This document shows positions 1 through 10,643 of a stretch of DNA of 64,000 bases, in pieces; the first letter of the stretch is position 1, and each line of letters starts with the position of its first letter. The DNA is from Nitratireductor sp. B36 (GTDB lineage Bacteria; Pseudomonadota; Alphaproteobacteria; Rhizobiales; Rhizobiaceae). The notes under the pieces were generated by a model that worked only from the letters and a program-made list of their open reading frames with translations, ran no database searches and had not been told where the DNA came from. Made by a program: the position numbers and the translations under genes. The stretch is taken from contig NZ_JACKZY010000004.1 in the NCBI RefSeq assembly GCF_020833685.1, positions 62,001 to 126,000 on the forward strand, given 5' to 3'.

Positions 1-2526
1 ACGCTGAAGCGACCCTCCGTTGAGCAGGGCACTGTGCGGCAGAACTTCTCGCATGGACGCTCGAAGTCTGTCGTTGTCGAGACGAAGAAGCGCAAGTTCT
101 CGCGGCCGGATGAGCGCCCCGAGACAACACCTGCGCCGGCGCCGGCTCCAGCAGCGGCAAAGCCGAAGCCTGCCGCACCACAGCCTGCGCCGCAGCGTCA
201 GCGCGAGCGTCCGCGCCCGGCATCGGGTGGAAACCGTTCTGGTGTGGTGCTCAACGAGCTTTCCAAGGACGAGATCGAAGCACGGCGTCGCGCTTTGCAG
301 GATTCCAAGGTGCGCGAGGCGGAAGAGCGCAAGCGCGCTGAAGAGGAAGCAAAACGCCGCGCTGAGGAAGAAGCACGCCGCGAGCGCGAGCGTGAAGAAT
401 CCGCACGCCGCCAGGCCGAGGAAGAAGCGCGTCTGAAAGCGGAGGCGGAAGCACGCCGTCAGGCAGAAGAAGAAGCGCGTCGTCGAGCGCCGACACCGGT
501 TGAAACCAAGCCTGAGCCGGAGGAAGATTCGGACGATGAAGGCCGCTCGAAGAGCAAGGGCGCACCGGTCAAGCGCGCGGCACCAAAACCTGAGACCCCA
601 CGCCCGGCAGCCAAGCCCCGTGGAGACGATCAGCGTCGCCGCGGCAAGCTGACTCTCAATCGCGCTTTGTCGGACGATGGCGAGACACGCGGACGTTCAC
701 TCTCTTCCATGCGTCGTCGTCAGGAGAAGTTCAAGCGCGCGCAGCACCAGGAGCCGCGCGAGAAGATCTCTCGTGAGGTGGTGCTTCCTGAAACGATCAC
801 CATTCAGGAACTCGCTCAACGCATGACCGAACGCGCTGTGGACGTGATCAAATTCTTCATGAAGCAGGGCCAGATGCTGAAGCCCGGTGATGTGATTGAT
901 GCGGACACCGCCGAACTGGTGGCCGAGGAGTTCGGTCATACCGTGAAGCGCGTTGCCGAATCCGACGTGGAAGACGGCCTCTTCAACGTTGAGGACAAGG
1001 CAGAGGATCTGAAGCCGCGTCCGCCCGTCGTGACCATCATGGGCCACGTCGATCACGGTAAGACGTCGCTGCTCGATGCCATTCGCCATGCGAATGTGGT
1101 GTCTGGCGAAGCTGGAGGTATCACGCAGCATATCGGCGCTTACCAGGTCGAGCAGGGCGGCCAGACGATCACCTTCATCGATACTCCCGGCCACGCCGCA
1201 TTTACGGCGATGCGTGCACGCGGTGCAGAGGCAACCGACATCGCCATTCTCGTGGTGGCTGCCGACGACAGCGTGATGCCGCAGACCATTGAGTCCATCA
1301 ATCACGCCAAGGCGGCAGGTGTTCCGATCATTGTGGCGATCAACAAGGTCGACAAGCCGGAAGCCGATCCCAACAAGGTTCGCACCGAACTTCTTCAGCA
1401 TGAAGTGTTCGTCGAATCCATGGGCGGTGAGGTGCTCGACGTGGAGGTCTCCGCCGTCAAGGGAACCAATCTCGACAAGCTGCTGGACGCGATCCTGCTG
1501 CAAGCCGAGGTGCTGGAGCTCAAGGCCAACCCGGACCGCTCCGCGGAAGGCGTTGTCATCGAGGCCAAGCTCGACCGTGGCCGCGGTTCGGTTGCTACGG
1601 TTCTGGTGCAGGCTGGCACGCTTCGCACCGGCGACATTATCGTGGCTGGCAATGAATGGGGCCGTGTACGCGCGCTCGTCAACGATCGCGGTGACCAGCT
1701 GAAGGAGGCTCCGCCCTCCATGCCGGTTGAGATCCTCGGTCTTCAGGGCACACCGCTGGCGGGTGATCGCATTGCCGTTGTCGAGAGCGAGGCTCGCGCC
1801 CGCGAGATCTCGGAGTATCGCCAGCGCCTTGCTCGCGAGAAGTCCGTTGCCCGCCAGGCCGGTCAGCGCGGCTCGCTCGAGCAGATGATGTCGCAGCTCC
1901 AGGATTCAGGCCTGAAGGAGTTCCCGCTCATCGTGAAGGGCGACGTGCAGGGCTCGATCGAGGCCATTGCCGGTGCGCTCGACAAGCTCGGCACCGACGA
2001 AGTCCGCGCACGCATCGTCCATTCGGGCGCCGGCGCGATCACCGAGAGCGACGTGTCTCTCGCCGAGACCTCCGAGGCCGCGATCATCGGCTTCAACGTC
2101 CGCGCCAACAAGCAGGCGCGCGATGCGGCTGAAGCTGCCGGCATAGAGATCCGCTACTACAACATCATCTACGATCTCGTGGATGACATCAAAGCGGCCA
2201 TGTCGGGCCTCCTGTCGCCGGAGCGCCGCGAGACCTTCCTCGGCAATGCCGAGATCCTCGAGGTCTTCAACGTGTCCAAGGTCGGCAAGGTCGCCGGCTG
2301 CCGGGTCACCGAGGGCAAGGTCGAGCGTGGTGCCGGCGTGCGTCTTATCCGCGACAGCGTGGTGATCCACGAAGGCAAGCTGAAAACGCTCAAGCGCTTC
2401 AAGGACGAGGTGTCCGAAGTGCCGGCCGGTCAGGAATGCGGCATGGCGTTCGAGAACTATGAAGACATTCGCCCCGGCGATGTTATCGAGGCCTATCGCG
2501 TCGAAATGGTCACGCGCACGCTATAG
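1..2526 (+). CDS. infB: Translation initiation factor IF-2 (5' end cut by window edge)
   Basis: IF-2 is the GTPase that places initiator fMet-tRNA on the 30S subunit and promotes subunit joining. Codons run in frame from base 1; the first in-frame GTG at 34 is internal, because the codons before it encode the conserved alphaproteobacterial IF-2 N-terminus ([10 protein letters not shown]). About 20-25 residues are missing upstream. Of 841 visible residues, roughly 20-220 form the charged Ala/Glu/Arg/Lys-rich N-domain, an IF2_N domain lies near 255-310, and the GTPase domain starts near 340 with GHVDHGKT (348-355), DTPGH and NKVD, followed by the beta-barrel and C-terminal tRNA-binding domains. 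It leads a same-strand run with rbfA and truB, the usual nusA-infB-rbfA-truB order. Confidence 0.97.
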   Translation, partial: TLKRPSVEQGTVRQNFSHGRSKSVVVETKKRKFSRPDERPETTPAPAPAPAAAKPKPAAPQPAPQRQRERPRPASGGNRSGVVLNELSKDEIEARRRALQDSKVREAEERKRAEEEAKRRAEEEARREREREESARRQAEEEARLKAEAEARRQAEEEARRRAPTPVETKPEPEEDSDDEGRSKSKGAPVKRAAPKPETPRPAAKPRGDDQRRRGKLTLNRALSDDGETRGRSLSSMRRRQEKFKRAQHQEPREKISREVVLPETITIQELAQRMTERAVDVIKFFMKQGQMLKPGDVIDADTAELVAEEFGHTVKRVAESDVEDGLFNVEDKAEDLKPRPPVVTIMGHVDHGKTSLLDAIRHANVVSGEAGGITQHIGAYQVEQGGQTITFIDTPGHAAFTAMRARGAEATDIAILVVAADDSVMPQTIESINHAKAAGVPIIVAINKVDKPEADPNKVRTELLQHEVFVESMGGEVLDVEVSAVKGTNLDKLLDAILLQAEVLELKANPDRSAEGVVIEAKLDRGRGSVATVLVQAGTLRTGDIIVAGNEWGRVRALVNDRGDQLKEAPPSMPVEILGLQGTPLAGDRIAVVESEARAREISEYRQRLAREKSVARQAGQRGSLEQMMSQLQDSGLKEFPLIVKGDVQGSIEAIAGALDKLGTDEVRARIVHSGAGAITESDVSLAETSEAAIIGFNVRANKQARDAAEAAGIEIRYYNIIYDLVDDIKAAMSGLLSPERRETFLGNAEILEVFNVSKVGKVAGCRVTEGKVERGAGVRLIRDSVVIHEGKLKTLKRFKDEVSEVPAGQECGMAFENYEDIRPGDVIEAYRVEMVTRTL

Positions 2527-2663
2527 TGCACGCACGTCCTGGTTTCACGGGATGGGGCACCACCTGCCTCATCCCGCATACCGGCGTCTGGCGCTCCAGT
2601 TTCCATAATTTGCCGATATCCGCGATGCGGATACAATAGGGTTTTCCCGCAAGAAGGTGCTCC

Positions 2664-3068
2664 ATGCCGTCTTCCGCCCCCTCTCAACGCCAGCTTCGCG
2701 TCGGCGAGCAGGTGCGTCATGCAATCGCGCAGGCTCTCCAGCGCGGCGATGTAAGTGACGATGCGCTCGCAAACACCGTTGTGTCCGTGTCCGAAGTGCG
2801 CATGTCACCGGACCTGAAGATCGCCACTGCCTATGTGTCGCCGCTCGGTGCTGCCGACAAGGAGGCGGTCGCCGCGGCGCTCAACCGCCATGCGCGGTTT
2901 ATCCGCGGGCGTATCACTCCCGCTTTGCGTCAGATGAAGTACATGCCGGAATTGCGCTTTCGGGTTGACGACAGTTTCGAGAATTTCAACAAGATCGATC
3001 GCCTTTTGAAGTCGCCGGAAGTGGCTCGCGACCTCACTGACGACAATAAAGACGAGGGTGACGATTGA
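2664..3068 (+). CDS. rbfA: Ribosome-binding factor A
   Basis: RbfA binds the immature 30S subunit and helps mature the 5' end of 16S rRNA. The 134-residue protein is of normal size, with a single KH-like domain and the family segments [13 protein letters not shown] and [10 protein letters not shown]. The C-terminal tail is short and acidic, as in other alphaproteobacteria. It begins 137 bases after infB. Its TGA stop overlaps the truB ATG by one base, indicating translational coupling. Confidence 0.95.
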   Translation: MPSSAPSQRQLRVGEQVRHAIAQALQRGDVSDDALANTVVSVSEVRMSPDLKIATAYVSPLGAADKEAVAAALNRHARFIRGRITPALRQMKYMPELRFRVDDSFENFNKIDRLLKSPEVARDLTDDNKDEGDD

Positions 3069-4003
3069 TGGCGCGGCGCGGCAAGCGGAAGGGACGCCGT
3101 ATCAACGGTTGGCTGATCCTCGACAAGCCGGCGGGTATGGGGTCGACCAACGCCGTTTCAAAGATCAAATGGTTGTTCAATGCGGAAAAGGCGGGCCATG
3201 CAGGCACGCTGGATCCGCTTGCCTCGGGGATGTTGCCGATCGCGCTGGGAGACGCGACGAAAACCGTACCGTTCGTGATGGATGGAGCGAAGGTTTATCG
3301 TTTCAAGGTAGCATGGGGTGAGGAGCGCGCGACGGATGACCTGGAAGGCCCGGTGACAAAAAGCTCAGACGAGCGTCCCACAGAAGAAGCCATTCGTGCT
3401 CTCCTGCCCAACTACACCGGCATCATCATGCAGACACCTCCACAGTTTTCAGCCATCAAGATCGATGGCGAACGTGCCTATGACCTTGCACGCGAGGGCG
3501 AAACGGTCGAAATCGCCGCGCGTGAAATCGAGGTGGGGCGGCTCGATCTGGTTTCTTCCACCCCCGATGAAGCGCTGTTTGAAATCGAGTGTGGCAAGGG
3601 CACTTATGTACGCAGCATCGCCCGTGATCTGGGTCGAGACCTGGGTTGCTTTGGTCATATCGCCGAGCTGCGACGCATGGAAGTTTATCCCTTTCTCCCC
3701 GCGCAACTCGTGGAACTCTCCGCATTGGAAGATGCGGCAAGAGAGGGGGACCGGGAAGCGGGCGATTTTGCTGCGCTTGATGAATATCTTCTCGACATTG
3801 CCACTGCGCTCGAAGGTTTGCCCGAAGTGGCGGTCAACGACGATGCCGCGGCCCGGCTGCGTCTGGGCAATCCCGTGATCGTGCGCGGCCGTGATGCTCC
3901 TGTAGAAGCTCCGGAGGCATGGGCCAGCGCGCGGGGCCGCCTGGTGGCGCTCGGGGTGGTCGAGGCAGGGATGTTCAAGCCCAAACGGGTTTTTGCCGCA
4001 TAA
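3068..4003 (+). CDS. truB: tRNA pseudouridine(55) synthase
   Basis: TruB isomerises U55 in the T-loop of tRNAs. The protein is 311 residues from the ATG at 3068; a TTG one codon earlier is less likely, since the ATG forms a TGATG overlap with rbfA. The catalytic aspartate lies in the motif [15 protein letters not shown] near residues 40-55, and the [13 protein letters not shown] motif lies near 180. The C-terminal part matches the TruB_C extension. It closes the infB-rbfA-truB run. Confidence 0.95.
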   Translation: MARRGKRKGRRINGWLILDKPAGMGSTNAVSKIKWLFNAEKAGHAGTLDPLASGMLPIALGDATKTVPFVMDGAKVYRFKVAWGEERATDDLEGPVTKSSDERPTEEAIRALLPNYTGIIMQTPPQFSAIKIDGERAYDLAREGETVEIAAREIEVGRLDLVSSTPDEALFEIECGKGTYVRSIARDLGRDLGCFGHIAELRRMEVYPFLPAQLVELSALEDAAREGDREAGDFAALDEYLLDIATALEGLPEVAVNDDAAARLRLGNPVIVRGRDAPVEAPEAWASARGRLVALGVVEAGMFKPKRVFAA

Positions 4004-4096
4004 AATAGTTAGCCAAGTGATTTCTTACGATCGGCGAGGCAACCCTTGGCCGTTTTGTGCATTATGTACCGAGATGATCAACGGGACGGGTACTGA

Positions 4097-5821
4097 ATGC
4101 AAGCGAGAGATGATGCGCTTCCGGAAACGTGGTCAGAGCGCATGAGGGCTTTCGCATCGGGCCCGAAATCCATTGGCTTTTTTCTGTTTTTGCTGATTGC
4201 GGTGACGGTTATCCCCGCGATTGGCGTTTCAGTTGTTCTGCTTCAGCGAAACAACGAGGCGCAGCGTGAGGTCGTAACAACGCTTGCTGAAGCCATGGCC
4301 GGTTCCATCGCCGAGGCCATAGACCGCGAACTGAGCGGTATGGCGACAACCCTGCGTGTGCTTTCGACAACGCCTTCGCTTTCCAGCGGCGATATGAAGG
4401 ATTTTTACGACCGAGCGAGACTCGCCCTCGCCGGCAGTGGCTCTTATCTGCGGGTGCTTGATGAGAACTACAGGCTGCTGATCAATACGGGCGTCCCCTA
4501 TGGCGAACCGTTGGAACCCCTCAAGGAGCCTGAAACTGCCAAGGCGGCGCTGGAAGGAGGGGTAACCCTCACCTCCGGTGTCTTCTTCGGCAAGCTGGAC
4601 GGGAAGTGGAGTTTCAAGGTCGTAAAGCCGTATTTCCCAGAGAGCGGCCCGCCCCGAATCCTCGTAATGACGCGCAATGCGGATTCACTGGTTGATGTTC
4701 TGTCTCAGCAGATGCTTCGCGGAGGCTGGAACGCTTCTGTGGTTGATAAGAACAACATCGTCGTTGCGTCATCCTTGATGACATCGGATGTCGGAAAGCC
4801 CTTCTTTCTGGATCTCGAGGGCACCGGCATTTATCATGAGGCCGAGCCGGCAGAAGAGCGCGAAGGCGGTACCTACACCACGATTGTCGATGAATCTGGT
4901 GTCAGCGGCTGGAAGGCTGTGGTCTGGGCTTCGACAGCGTCTATCGAAGAACCCATGCGCCATTCATTGCGCATGCTGCTGGCCGGGGGACTGCTTGTGA
5001 TCGCCATCGGCGCTTTCGCTGCCTGGTTGCTCGGTCGACAGATTGCAGGTCCCGTGCGTCGTCTTGCACGCGATGCCCGCCGGCTGGGCGCCGGAGAGCC
5101 GGTTCACGCGATCGAATATCCAATTGCGGAAGTTGCGACCGTTTCCACGGCTTTGGCAGAAGCGGCTCTCGACCGCGAGCAGGCGGAGAATGAAATCCGC
5201 CTCCTTATGCGCGAAGTGGCGCATCGCTCGAAAAACCAGCTTACGGTTGTTTCGTCCATGGCCAAGCAAACCGCTCGCAGTTCGCGCACTTTTGCCGGAT
5301 TTCAGGATGCGTTTCAAAAACGGCTTTACGGTCTTGCGCGCTCGACCGATCTGCTCATTGCCGGCGGTGCCGCGGGTGTGGAGCTGCGTGAATTGCTGGC
5401 GGCACAGGTCGATCCTTTCCGGCCGGACAGCGCCGAGCGTTTCAAGATGAGCGGTCCCAAATTTCGGCTTGCCAATCAGCCCGCGCAGACAATCGGCCTT
5501 GCCGTGCATGAGCTCGCGACCAACGCGTCCAAGTACGGCGCGTTTTCAAGCGATACCGGCAGTCTCGAGATCTCATGGAAGATCAAGGACGATATGTTCA
5601 TCCTGACTTGGCGCGAGTTTGTGACGAAGGGCCGTAGACGCAATGTGCGTCGACGCGGATTCGGAACCGAAATTATCGAACGTATGGTCGGCGGTACGCT
5701 CGATGCAGAGATTTCCCGCGTCTTTCACCGTGATGGGCTCGAATGCGTGTTCAAGATTCCGGTTGACAGGCTTGTTCCGGATTTTCAGAAAAAGGCCATG
5801 CAGGCGGAAGAAGCCGGCTGA
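4097..5821 (+). CDS. HWE-family membrane sensor histidine kinase
   Basis: This 574-residue protein has an N-terminal membrane helix (about 24-46), a periplasmic sensor region of about 240 residues that looks dCache-like, a second helix near 292-312, a HAMP-like linker, and a C-terminal kinase. The phosphoacceptor is His376 in AHRSKNQL. The N-box HELATNASKYG and the later LTWRE segment supply the histidine and W-x-E residues that define the HWE subfamily. HWE kinases in this order often feed the PhyR/EcfG general stress response or single-domain regulators, but no response regulator is adjacent. It lies between truB and rpsO on the same strand, 93 bases after truB. The signal it senses cannot be read from the sequence. 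Confidence 0.9.
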   Translation: MQARDDALPETWSERMRAFASGPKSIGFFLFLLIAVTVIPAIGVSVVLLQRNNEAQREVVTTLAEAMAGSIAEAIDRELSGMATTLRVLSTTPSLSSGDMKDFYDRARLALAGSGSYLRVLDENYRLLINTGVPYGEPLEPLKEPETAKAALEGGVTLTSGVFFGKLDGKWSFKVVKPYFPESGPPRILVMTRNADSLVDVLSQQMLRGGWNASVVDKNNIVVASSLMTSDVGKPFFLDLEGTGIYHEAEPAEEREGGTYTTIVDESGVSGWKAVVWASTASIEEPMRHSLRMLLAGGLLVIAIGAFAAWLLGRQIAGPVRRLARDARRLGAGEPVHAIEYPIAEVATVSTALAEAALDREQAENEIRLLMREVAHRSKNQLTVVSSMAKQTARSSRTFAGFQDAFQKRLYGLARSTDLLIAGGAAGVELRELLAAQVDPFRPDSAERFKMSGPKFRLANQPAQTIGLAVHELATNASKYGAFSSDTGSLEISWKIKDDMFILTWREFVTKGRRRNVRRRGFGTEIIERMVGGTLDAEISRVFHRDGLECVFKIPVDRLVPDFQKKAMQAEEAG

Positions 5822-5977
5822 GAGCCGCACTGGATAATGTTTGGGCTGGTAATTCCATGCGATTTCGCATATATGCCAGCCATCATTGCGCTTTGACTGC
5901 GCATTGTTACATGGCCCCGGCTGGACGACATCCCGGCTGAGGGCGTCCCTTTTCCCCAAATTCGAGAAAGGAAGCCG

Positions 5978-6247
5978 ATGTCGGTTACTGCAGAGCGCAA
6001 ACAGGATTTGCTGAAAGAATTTGCCACCGCCCAGGGCGATACCGGTTCGCCGGAAGTCCAGGTCGCTATTCTGACCGAGCGGATCAAAAACCTCACCGAG
6101 CACTTCAAGGACCACAAGAAGGACAACCACTCCCGTCGTGGTCTCCTGAAGCTCGTTTCCCAGCGTCGCCGCCTCTTGGACTATCTGAAGAAGAAAGACG
6201 AAGGCCGCTACAAGACGCTGATCGAGAAGCTCGGACTGCGGCGCTAA
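5978..6247 (+). CDS. rpsO: 30S ribosomal protein S15
   Basis: S15 binds the central domain of 16S rRNA and forms an intersubunit bridge. The length (89 residues) is exactly typical. Family residues include [10 protein letters not shown] near 20-30, the [11 protein letters not shown] segment and [10 protein letters not shown] near 61-70. An AGAAAGGAAG ribosome-binding site precedes the ATG. It is followed by a strong hairpin and then pnp, the usual order. Confidence 0.98.
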   Translation: MSVTAERKQDLLKEFATAQGDTGSPEVQVAILTERIKNLTEHFKDHKKDNHSRRGLLKLVSQRRRLLDYLKKKDEGRYKTLIEKLGLRR

Positions 6248-6257
6248 GCTGATTTGG

Positions 6258-6292
6258 CCGGCGGACATCAAGGGGTGTCCGCCGGTCTCATT
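6258..6292 (+). terminator. Hairpin after rpsO
   Basis: A perfect 10-bp stem, CCGGCGGACA paired with TGTCCGCCGG, with an 8-base loop, starts 11 bases after the rpsO stop and is followed by TCTCATTT. It could be a terminator or attenuator, or protect the rpsO transcript while part of it reads through to pnp. Confidence 0.7.
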
Positions 6293-6500
6293 TGGGCATG
6301 CAGTCTATATGTGTGCCCGACGGCTCCGGCCAGATGCGAAAGTGACAGCGGCTGTGCCGCCGTCCCGCATCCGATAGCCGGATAGCCGGGGCCCCAATGG
6401 ACAGGTCATGGGGCAGGATTGCAGGATGCTTGCGGTCAGATTGGCCGAGACCGAGCCTCCCGTTGTCTTGCCCGTGGCTCGTTCGAAAAATGAAGCCAGA

Positions 6501-6540
6501 CCGAAGGGCAAACGCGGCCAGACAATGGCGCGCCCTTCGG
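6501..6540 (+). promoter_or_regulatory. Stem-loop in the pnp 5' leader
   Basis: CCGAAGGGC (6501-6509) pairs perfectly with GCCCTTCGG (6532-6540), and the enclosed bases can add a further GCCA/TGGC pairing. The structure ends just before the AAAAGGA ribosome-binding site and 16 bases before the pnp ATG. In enterobacteria the pnp leader carries a hairpin cut by RNase III and used for PNPase autoregulation; equivalent function here is inference. Confidence 0.5.
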
Positions 6541-6556
6541 CGTAAAAGGACAAGAT

Positions 6557-8710
6557 ATGTTTAAAGACCACAAAGTTGAGATCGAATGGGGTGGGCGTCC
6601 GCTGACCCTCGAAACCGGCAAGATCGCCCGTCAGGCTGATGGAGCGGTTCTGGCCACCTACGGAGAGACAGTGGTTCTGGCCACGGTCGTTTCCCAAAAA
6701 GAGCCGAAGCCCGGCTTCGATTTCTTCCCGCTCACTGTGAACTACCAGGAAAAGACTTTCGCCGCCGGCAAGATCCCGGGTGGCTATTTCAAGCGCGAGG
6801 GGCGTCCGAGCGAGAAGGAAACGCTCGTTTCTCGCCTGATCGACCGTCCGATCCGCCCACTCTTCGTCGATGGCTACAAGAACGACACCCAGGTGGTTGC
6901 CACCGTTCTTCAGCACGATCTTGAGAACGATCCCGACATCGTCGCCATGGTCGCCGTATCGGCTGCTCTGACGCTTTCCGGTGTGCCCTTCATGGGCCCG
7001 ATCGGAGCTGCACGCGTTGGCTACATCAATGGCGAATACATTCTGAACCCGCATGTCGACGAGATGGAAGAGACCAAGCTCGACCTCGTCGTTGCCGGCA
7101 CGGGCGATGCCGTTCTCATGGTCGAGTCCGAGGCTCAGGAGCTCCCCGAGGATGTGATGCTTGGTGCGGTCATGTTCGGCCACAAGGGCTTCCAGCCGGT
7201 GATCGACGCGATCATCAAGCTCGCCGAGGTTGCTGCGAAGGAACCGCGCGAGTTCACGCCGCCGGATCTCTCCGAGCTGGAAGGCGAGATGCTGAAGATC
7301 GTCGAGAACGAGCTTCGCGAAGCATACAAGATTACTGACAAGCAGAAGCGCTACGACGCTGTTGACGCTGCCAAAGCCAAAGTTAAAGAGACTCTTCTGC
7401 CGGAAGGCGAGGAAGAGACCAAATGGTCGGCCGAGCAGGTCAATACCGTCTTCAAAAGCCTCCAGGCCAAGATCGTCCGCTGGAACATTCTTGACACCGG
7501 CGGCCGTATCGATGGACGTGATCTGAAGACGGTTCGGCCGATTGTCGCTGAGGCCGGGATCCTTCCGCGCACCCACGGTTCGGCCCTCTTCACCCGTGGT
7601 GAGACGCAGGCCCTTGTGGTTGCCACGCTCGGCACCGGCGAGGACGAGCAGTATATCGACTCGCTCACCGGCACCTACAAGGAGACCTTCCTCCTTCACT
7701 ACAATTTCCCGCCCTATTCCGTGGGCGAGACGGGCCGCATGGGTTCGCCCGGCCGCCGTGAGATCGGTCATGGCAAGCTTGCATGGCGCGCCATCCATCC
7801 GATGCTGCCGGCCGCGGATCAGTTCCCCTACACGCTGCGGGTTGTCTCCGAGGTCACCGAATCCAACGGTTCGTCTTCCATGGCGACCGTCTGCGGCACC
7901 TCGCTCGCCCTTATGGATGCCGGCGTTCCGCTGGCCAAGCCGGTTGCGGGCATTGCGATGGGCCTGATCAAGGAAGACGAGCGCTTTGCCGTGCTCTCCG
8001 ATATTCTGGGTGATGAAGATCACCTCGGCGACATGGACTTCAAGGTCGCCGGCACGGATGAGGGCATCACCTCGCTGCAGATGGACATCAAGATCGATGG
8101 CATCACCGAGGAGATCATGCAGATCGCCCTCGACCAGGCCAGGGACGGGCGTCTGCACATTCTCGGCGAGATGGCCAAGGCCCTTTCGGAAAGCCGTGGC
8201 GAGCTGGGCGAGTTCGCTCCGCGCATCGAGGTCATGCAGATCCCGACCGACAAGATCCGTGACGTGATCGGCTCCGGCGGCAAGGTGATCCGCGAGATCG
8301 TCGAGAAGACCGGCGCCAAGATCAACATCGAAGACGATGGCACGGTCAAGATCGCTTCGTCCAACGCCAAGGAAATTGAGGCGGCGAAGAAGTGGATCCA
8401 TTCGCTTACGGCAGAGCCGGAAGTGGGCGAAATCTACGAAGGCACGGTCGTCAAGACCGCCGACTTCGGCGCATTCGTCAATTTCTTCGGTCCCAAGGAC
8501 GGTCTCGTTCACATCTCCCAGCTCGCTCAGGAACGCGTCGGCAAGACCACCGACGTCGTCAAGGAAGGCGACAAGGTGTTTGTGAAGCTGATGGGCTTTG
8601 ACGAGCGCGGCAAGGTTCGCCTCTCCATGAAGGTTGTCGATCAGGAGACCGGCCAGGAGATCGTTCAGGAAAAGAAGAAGAAGGAAGAGGCTGAGGACGC
8701 CGAAGGCTGA
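6557..8710 (+). CDS. pnp: Polyribonucleotide nucleotidyltransferase (PNPase)
   Basis: PNPase degrades RNA 3' to 5' phosphorolytically and is a degradosome component. The 717-residue protein has the full architecture: RNase PH domain 1 (about 12-145) with the [11 protein letters not shown] and [14 protein letters not shown] segments, the helical PNPase domain, RNase PH domain 2 (about 325-460) with [16 protein letters not shown], a KH domain (about 560-615) containing [11 protein letters not shown], and an S1 domain (about 625-695) with GEIYEGTVV. The C-terminus is Lys/Glu-rich. An AAAAGGA ribosome-binding site precedes the ATG. Confidence 0.98.
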   Translation: MFKDHKVEIEWGGRPLTLETGKIARQADGAVLATYGETVVLATVVSQKEPKPGFDFFPLTVNYQEKTFAAGKIPGGYFKREGRPSEKETLVSRLIDRPIRPLFVDGYKNDTQVVATVLQHDLENDPDIVAMVAVSAALTLSGVPFMGPIGAARVGYINGEYILNPHVDEMEETKLDLVVAGTGDAVLMVESEAQELPEDVMLGAVMFGHKGFQPVIDAIIKLAEVAAKEPREFTPPDLSELEGEMLKIVENELREAYKITDKQKRYDAVDAAKAKVKETLLPEGEEETKWSAEQVNTVFKSLQAKIVRWNILDTGGRIDGRDLKTVRPIVAEAGILPRTHGSALFTRGETQALVVATLGTGEDEQYIDSLTGTYKETFLLHYNFPPYSVGETGRMGSPGRREIGHGKLAWRAIHPMLPAADQFPYTLRVVSEVTESNGSSSMATVCGTSLALMDAGVPLAKPVAGIAMGLIKEDERFAVLSDILGDEDHLGDMDFKVAGTDEGITSLQMDIKIDGITEEIMQIALDQARDGRLHILGEMAKALSESRGELGEFAPRIEVMQIPTDKIRDVIGSGGKVIREIVEKTGAKINIEDDGTVKIASSNAKEIEAAKKWIHSLTAEPEVGEIYEGTVVKTADFGAFVNFFGPKDGLVHISQLAQERVGKTTDVVKEGDKVFVKLMGFDERGKVRLSMKVVDQETGQEIVQEKKKKEEAEDAEG

Positions 8711-8734
8711 TCCCGCTTCCCCTTGAACATCGAG

Positions 8735-8766
8735 CGGGCGCGCGTCTTCATGGCCGCGCCCGTTTT
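8735..8766 (+). terminator. Rho-independent terminator after pnp
   Basis: A perfect 8-bp GC stem, CGGGCGCG (8735-8742) with CGCGCCCG (8755-8762), is followed by TTTT 25 bases after the pnp stop. It separates pnp from the downstream methyltransferase gene and argues against the TTG and ATG candidate starts that lie before or inside this hairpin. Confidence 0.75.
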
Positions 8767-8782
8767 CACATCCGGAACCCAC

Positions 8783-9796
8783 ATGAACGATACGCCGCTT
8801 CCAACACTTCTGTTTCCTTTTGATCGCGGGCTTCTCGATCCGCCAGGCAAGGATGATCGCATTCTTTTCCTGGGCGCGCCGGGGGCGTTTCATCTTCCTT
8901 CCGATTTTGCCGGAGACATGACAGCCGTCCAGGGCTATCGACCCGACTTTCTCGCCTTGCAAAGGTCAGGAATCCCGGTTTGCCCAGAGCCGGAAGGGGA
9001 GGGTTACGACATGGCACTGGTGCTGCTTGGCCGTCACCGGCGCGAAAACGAGCACAGGCTGGCCGAAGCGCTCAAACGGACCCGATCGGGCGCCTGCATC
9101 GTGGCCGCCTGCGCCAAGAAGGATGGTGGCGGCAGCGTGCGCAAGCGCTTGGGCAACCTGCTTGGCCTCGAGGATCATGCCTCCAAACATCACGGCGTCG
9201 TCTTCTGGCTGCGCCGCCCGGACGAGGTTGCCGAGGCTCTCGACGCACTCGATGGGGGTGATGAGGTGGCAGACGGGTACATCACGGCAGCTGGCGGCTT
9301 CTCTGACGATGGCATCGATCCCGGCTCGGCCTTGCTGGTGGAATGCCTGCCGGAAGATCTGTCGGGCGCAATTGCCGACTTTGCGGCCGGCTGGGGCTAT
9401 CTATCGGTTGCGGCAGCTGAGCGCGCTTCGGGTGTGAAAGGCATCGATCTCTATGAGGCGCATCATGCTTCGCTGGGGGCGGCCCGGCGCAATATGGCCG
9501 GGAAAGCACCGCAAGTTCCGGCGCGCTTTTTCTGGCATGATCTCTTGGGGGAGCCGGTCGACGAGCGCTACGACGTGATCCTCATGAACCCGCCTTTCCA
9601 TCGCAGCCGCGCAGCGGAGCCGGATATGGGGCATGGCATGATCGCGGCAGCGGCAAAGGCGCTCAAGCCACGCGGGCGGCTCTTCCTCGTTGCCAACAGG
9701 CAGCTCCCCTATGAAGAGAGCCTTGAAAAGCATTTCGCGGCACAGGGTGAGCTGCGCCGCGATACGGTCTTCAAGGTTTTGTGGGCCCGGAAATAG
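8783..9796 (+). CDS. Class I SAM-dependent methyltransferase, RsmC-like (16S rRNA G1207 type)
   Basis: The product is 337 residues from the ATG at 8783; earlier in-frame starts fall within or before the pnp terminator. The C-terminal half is an MTS-type methyltransferase with the N6/N2 guanine methylase signature MNPPFH and a preceding DLLGEP segment, then LKPRGRLFLVANRQLPYE typical of RsmC/RlmG proteins. The N-terminal half is the degenerate pseudo-methyltransferase domain of this family. The likely role is methylation of 16S rRNA guanine, fitting the ribosome-related neighbours. The exact target base is not certain. It converges on fabI with a 19-base gap. Confidence 0.8.
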   Translation: MNDTPLPTLLFPFDRGLLDPPGKDDRILFLGAPGAFHLPSDFAGDMTAVQGYRPDFLALQRSGIPVCPEPEGEGYDMALVLLGRHRRENEHRLAEALKRTRSGACIVAACAKKDGGGSVRKRLGNLLGLEDHASKHHGVVFWLRRPDEVAEALDALDGGDEVADGYITAAGGFSDDGIDPGSALLVECLPEDLSGAIADFAAGWGYLSVAAAERASGVKGIDLYEAHHASLGAARRNMAGKAPQVPARFFWHDLLGEPVDERYDVILMNPPFHRSRAAEPDMGHGMIAAAAKALKPRGRLFLVANRQLPYEESLEKHFAAQGELRRDTVFKVLWARK

Positions 9797-9815
9797 CGGA
9801 CCAGTCTCATCGACC

Positions 9816-10634
9816 TCAGTCGTCGCCGGTGGCCGCACTCAGTCGTTTCAGCTCTTCCATGGTGGGCATGGAAACCGTGTTGTAGCCCGAATCCACATAG
9901 TGGATCTCGCCGGTGACACCCGATGAAAGGTCGGAAAGCAGGTAGAGCGCCGAGCCGCCGATTTCGTCGATCACCACGGTGCGCCGCAGCGGTGCATTGC
10001 GCTGCTGGTAGGAGAACATGTAGCGCGCATCGGAGATGCCGGCCCCCGCCAATGTACGCACCGGGCCAGCCGAAATCGCGTTGACGCGAATATTGCGCGG
10101 ACCGTAATCGCTCGCCAGATAGCGCACGCTCGCCTCGAGTCCGGCCTTGGCCACGCCCATCACGTTGTAATTGGGCATCACGCGGGTGGAACCGGCATAG
10201 GTGAGCGTCAGCATCTGCCCGCCATTGTCCATCAGCTCCGCCGCCTTGCGGGCGACTTCCGTGAAGGAATAGCAGGAGATTACCATGGTGCGCACGAAGT
10301 TCTCGCGCGTTGTGTTCGCGTAGAGACCCTTCAGCTCGTTGCGGTCGGAAAAGCCGATCGCGTGAACGATGAAATCCAGCGAGCCCCACTCGTCCTTAAG
10401 CCCATCGAACACGGAGTTGATCGAGGCGCTGTCCTCCACATCGCAAGGGAAGAGGAGCTTCGAATTCACCTTCTCGGCCAAGGGCTTCACACGGCGTCCA
10501 AACGCCTCACCCTGATAAGTGAACGCCAGTTCCGCGCCGTGCTCTGCAAGCTTCTTGGCAATGCCCCAGGCAATCGAGTGATCGTTGGCGACCCCCATGA
10601 TGAGGCCGCGCTTTCCTTTCATCAAACCGTCCAT
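9816..10634 (-). CDS. fabI: Enoyl-[acyl-carrier-protein] reductase (NADH)
   Basis: FabI carries out the last reduction of each fatty acid elongation cycle. The 272-residue short-chain-dehydrogenase-like protein has the FabI N-terminal nucleotide-binding pattern GVANDHSIAWGIA near 14-26, and the catalytic Tyr and Lys in YNVMGVAKA near 156-164, followed by RVNAISAGPVRTLA. It is the third gene of the fabA-fabB-fabI operon, 9 bases after fabB. Triclosan-type inhibitors act on this family. Confidence 0.96.
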   Translation of the reverse strand: MDGLMKGKRGLIMGVANDHSIAWGIAKKLAEHGAELAFTYQGEAFGRRVKPLAEKVNSKLLFPCDVEDSASINSVFDGLKDEWGSLDFIVHAIGFSDRNELKGLYANTTRENFVRTMVISCYSFTEVARKAAELMDNGGQMLTLTYAGSTRVMPNYNVMGVAKAGLEASVRYLASDYGPRNIRVNAISAGPVRTLAGAGISDARYMFSYQQRNAPLRRTVVIDEIGGSALYLLSDLSSGVTGEIHYVDSGYNTVSMPTMEELKRLSAATGDD

Positions 10635-10643
10635 GGACCTAAA

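Noticed and set aside
20-436. Short plus-strand frame inside infB with Arg/Ser-rich sequence
   Set aside because: It is a frame-shifted reading of the charged IF-2 N-domain.
6305-8962. 885-codon open frame on the minus strand opposite pnp
   Set aside because: It is antisense to the highly conserved PNPase; high GC leaves the opposite strand free of stops. No domain or ribosome-binding site supports it.
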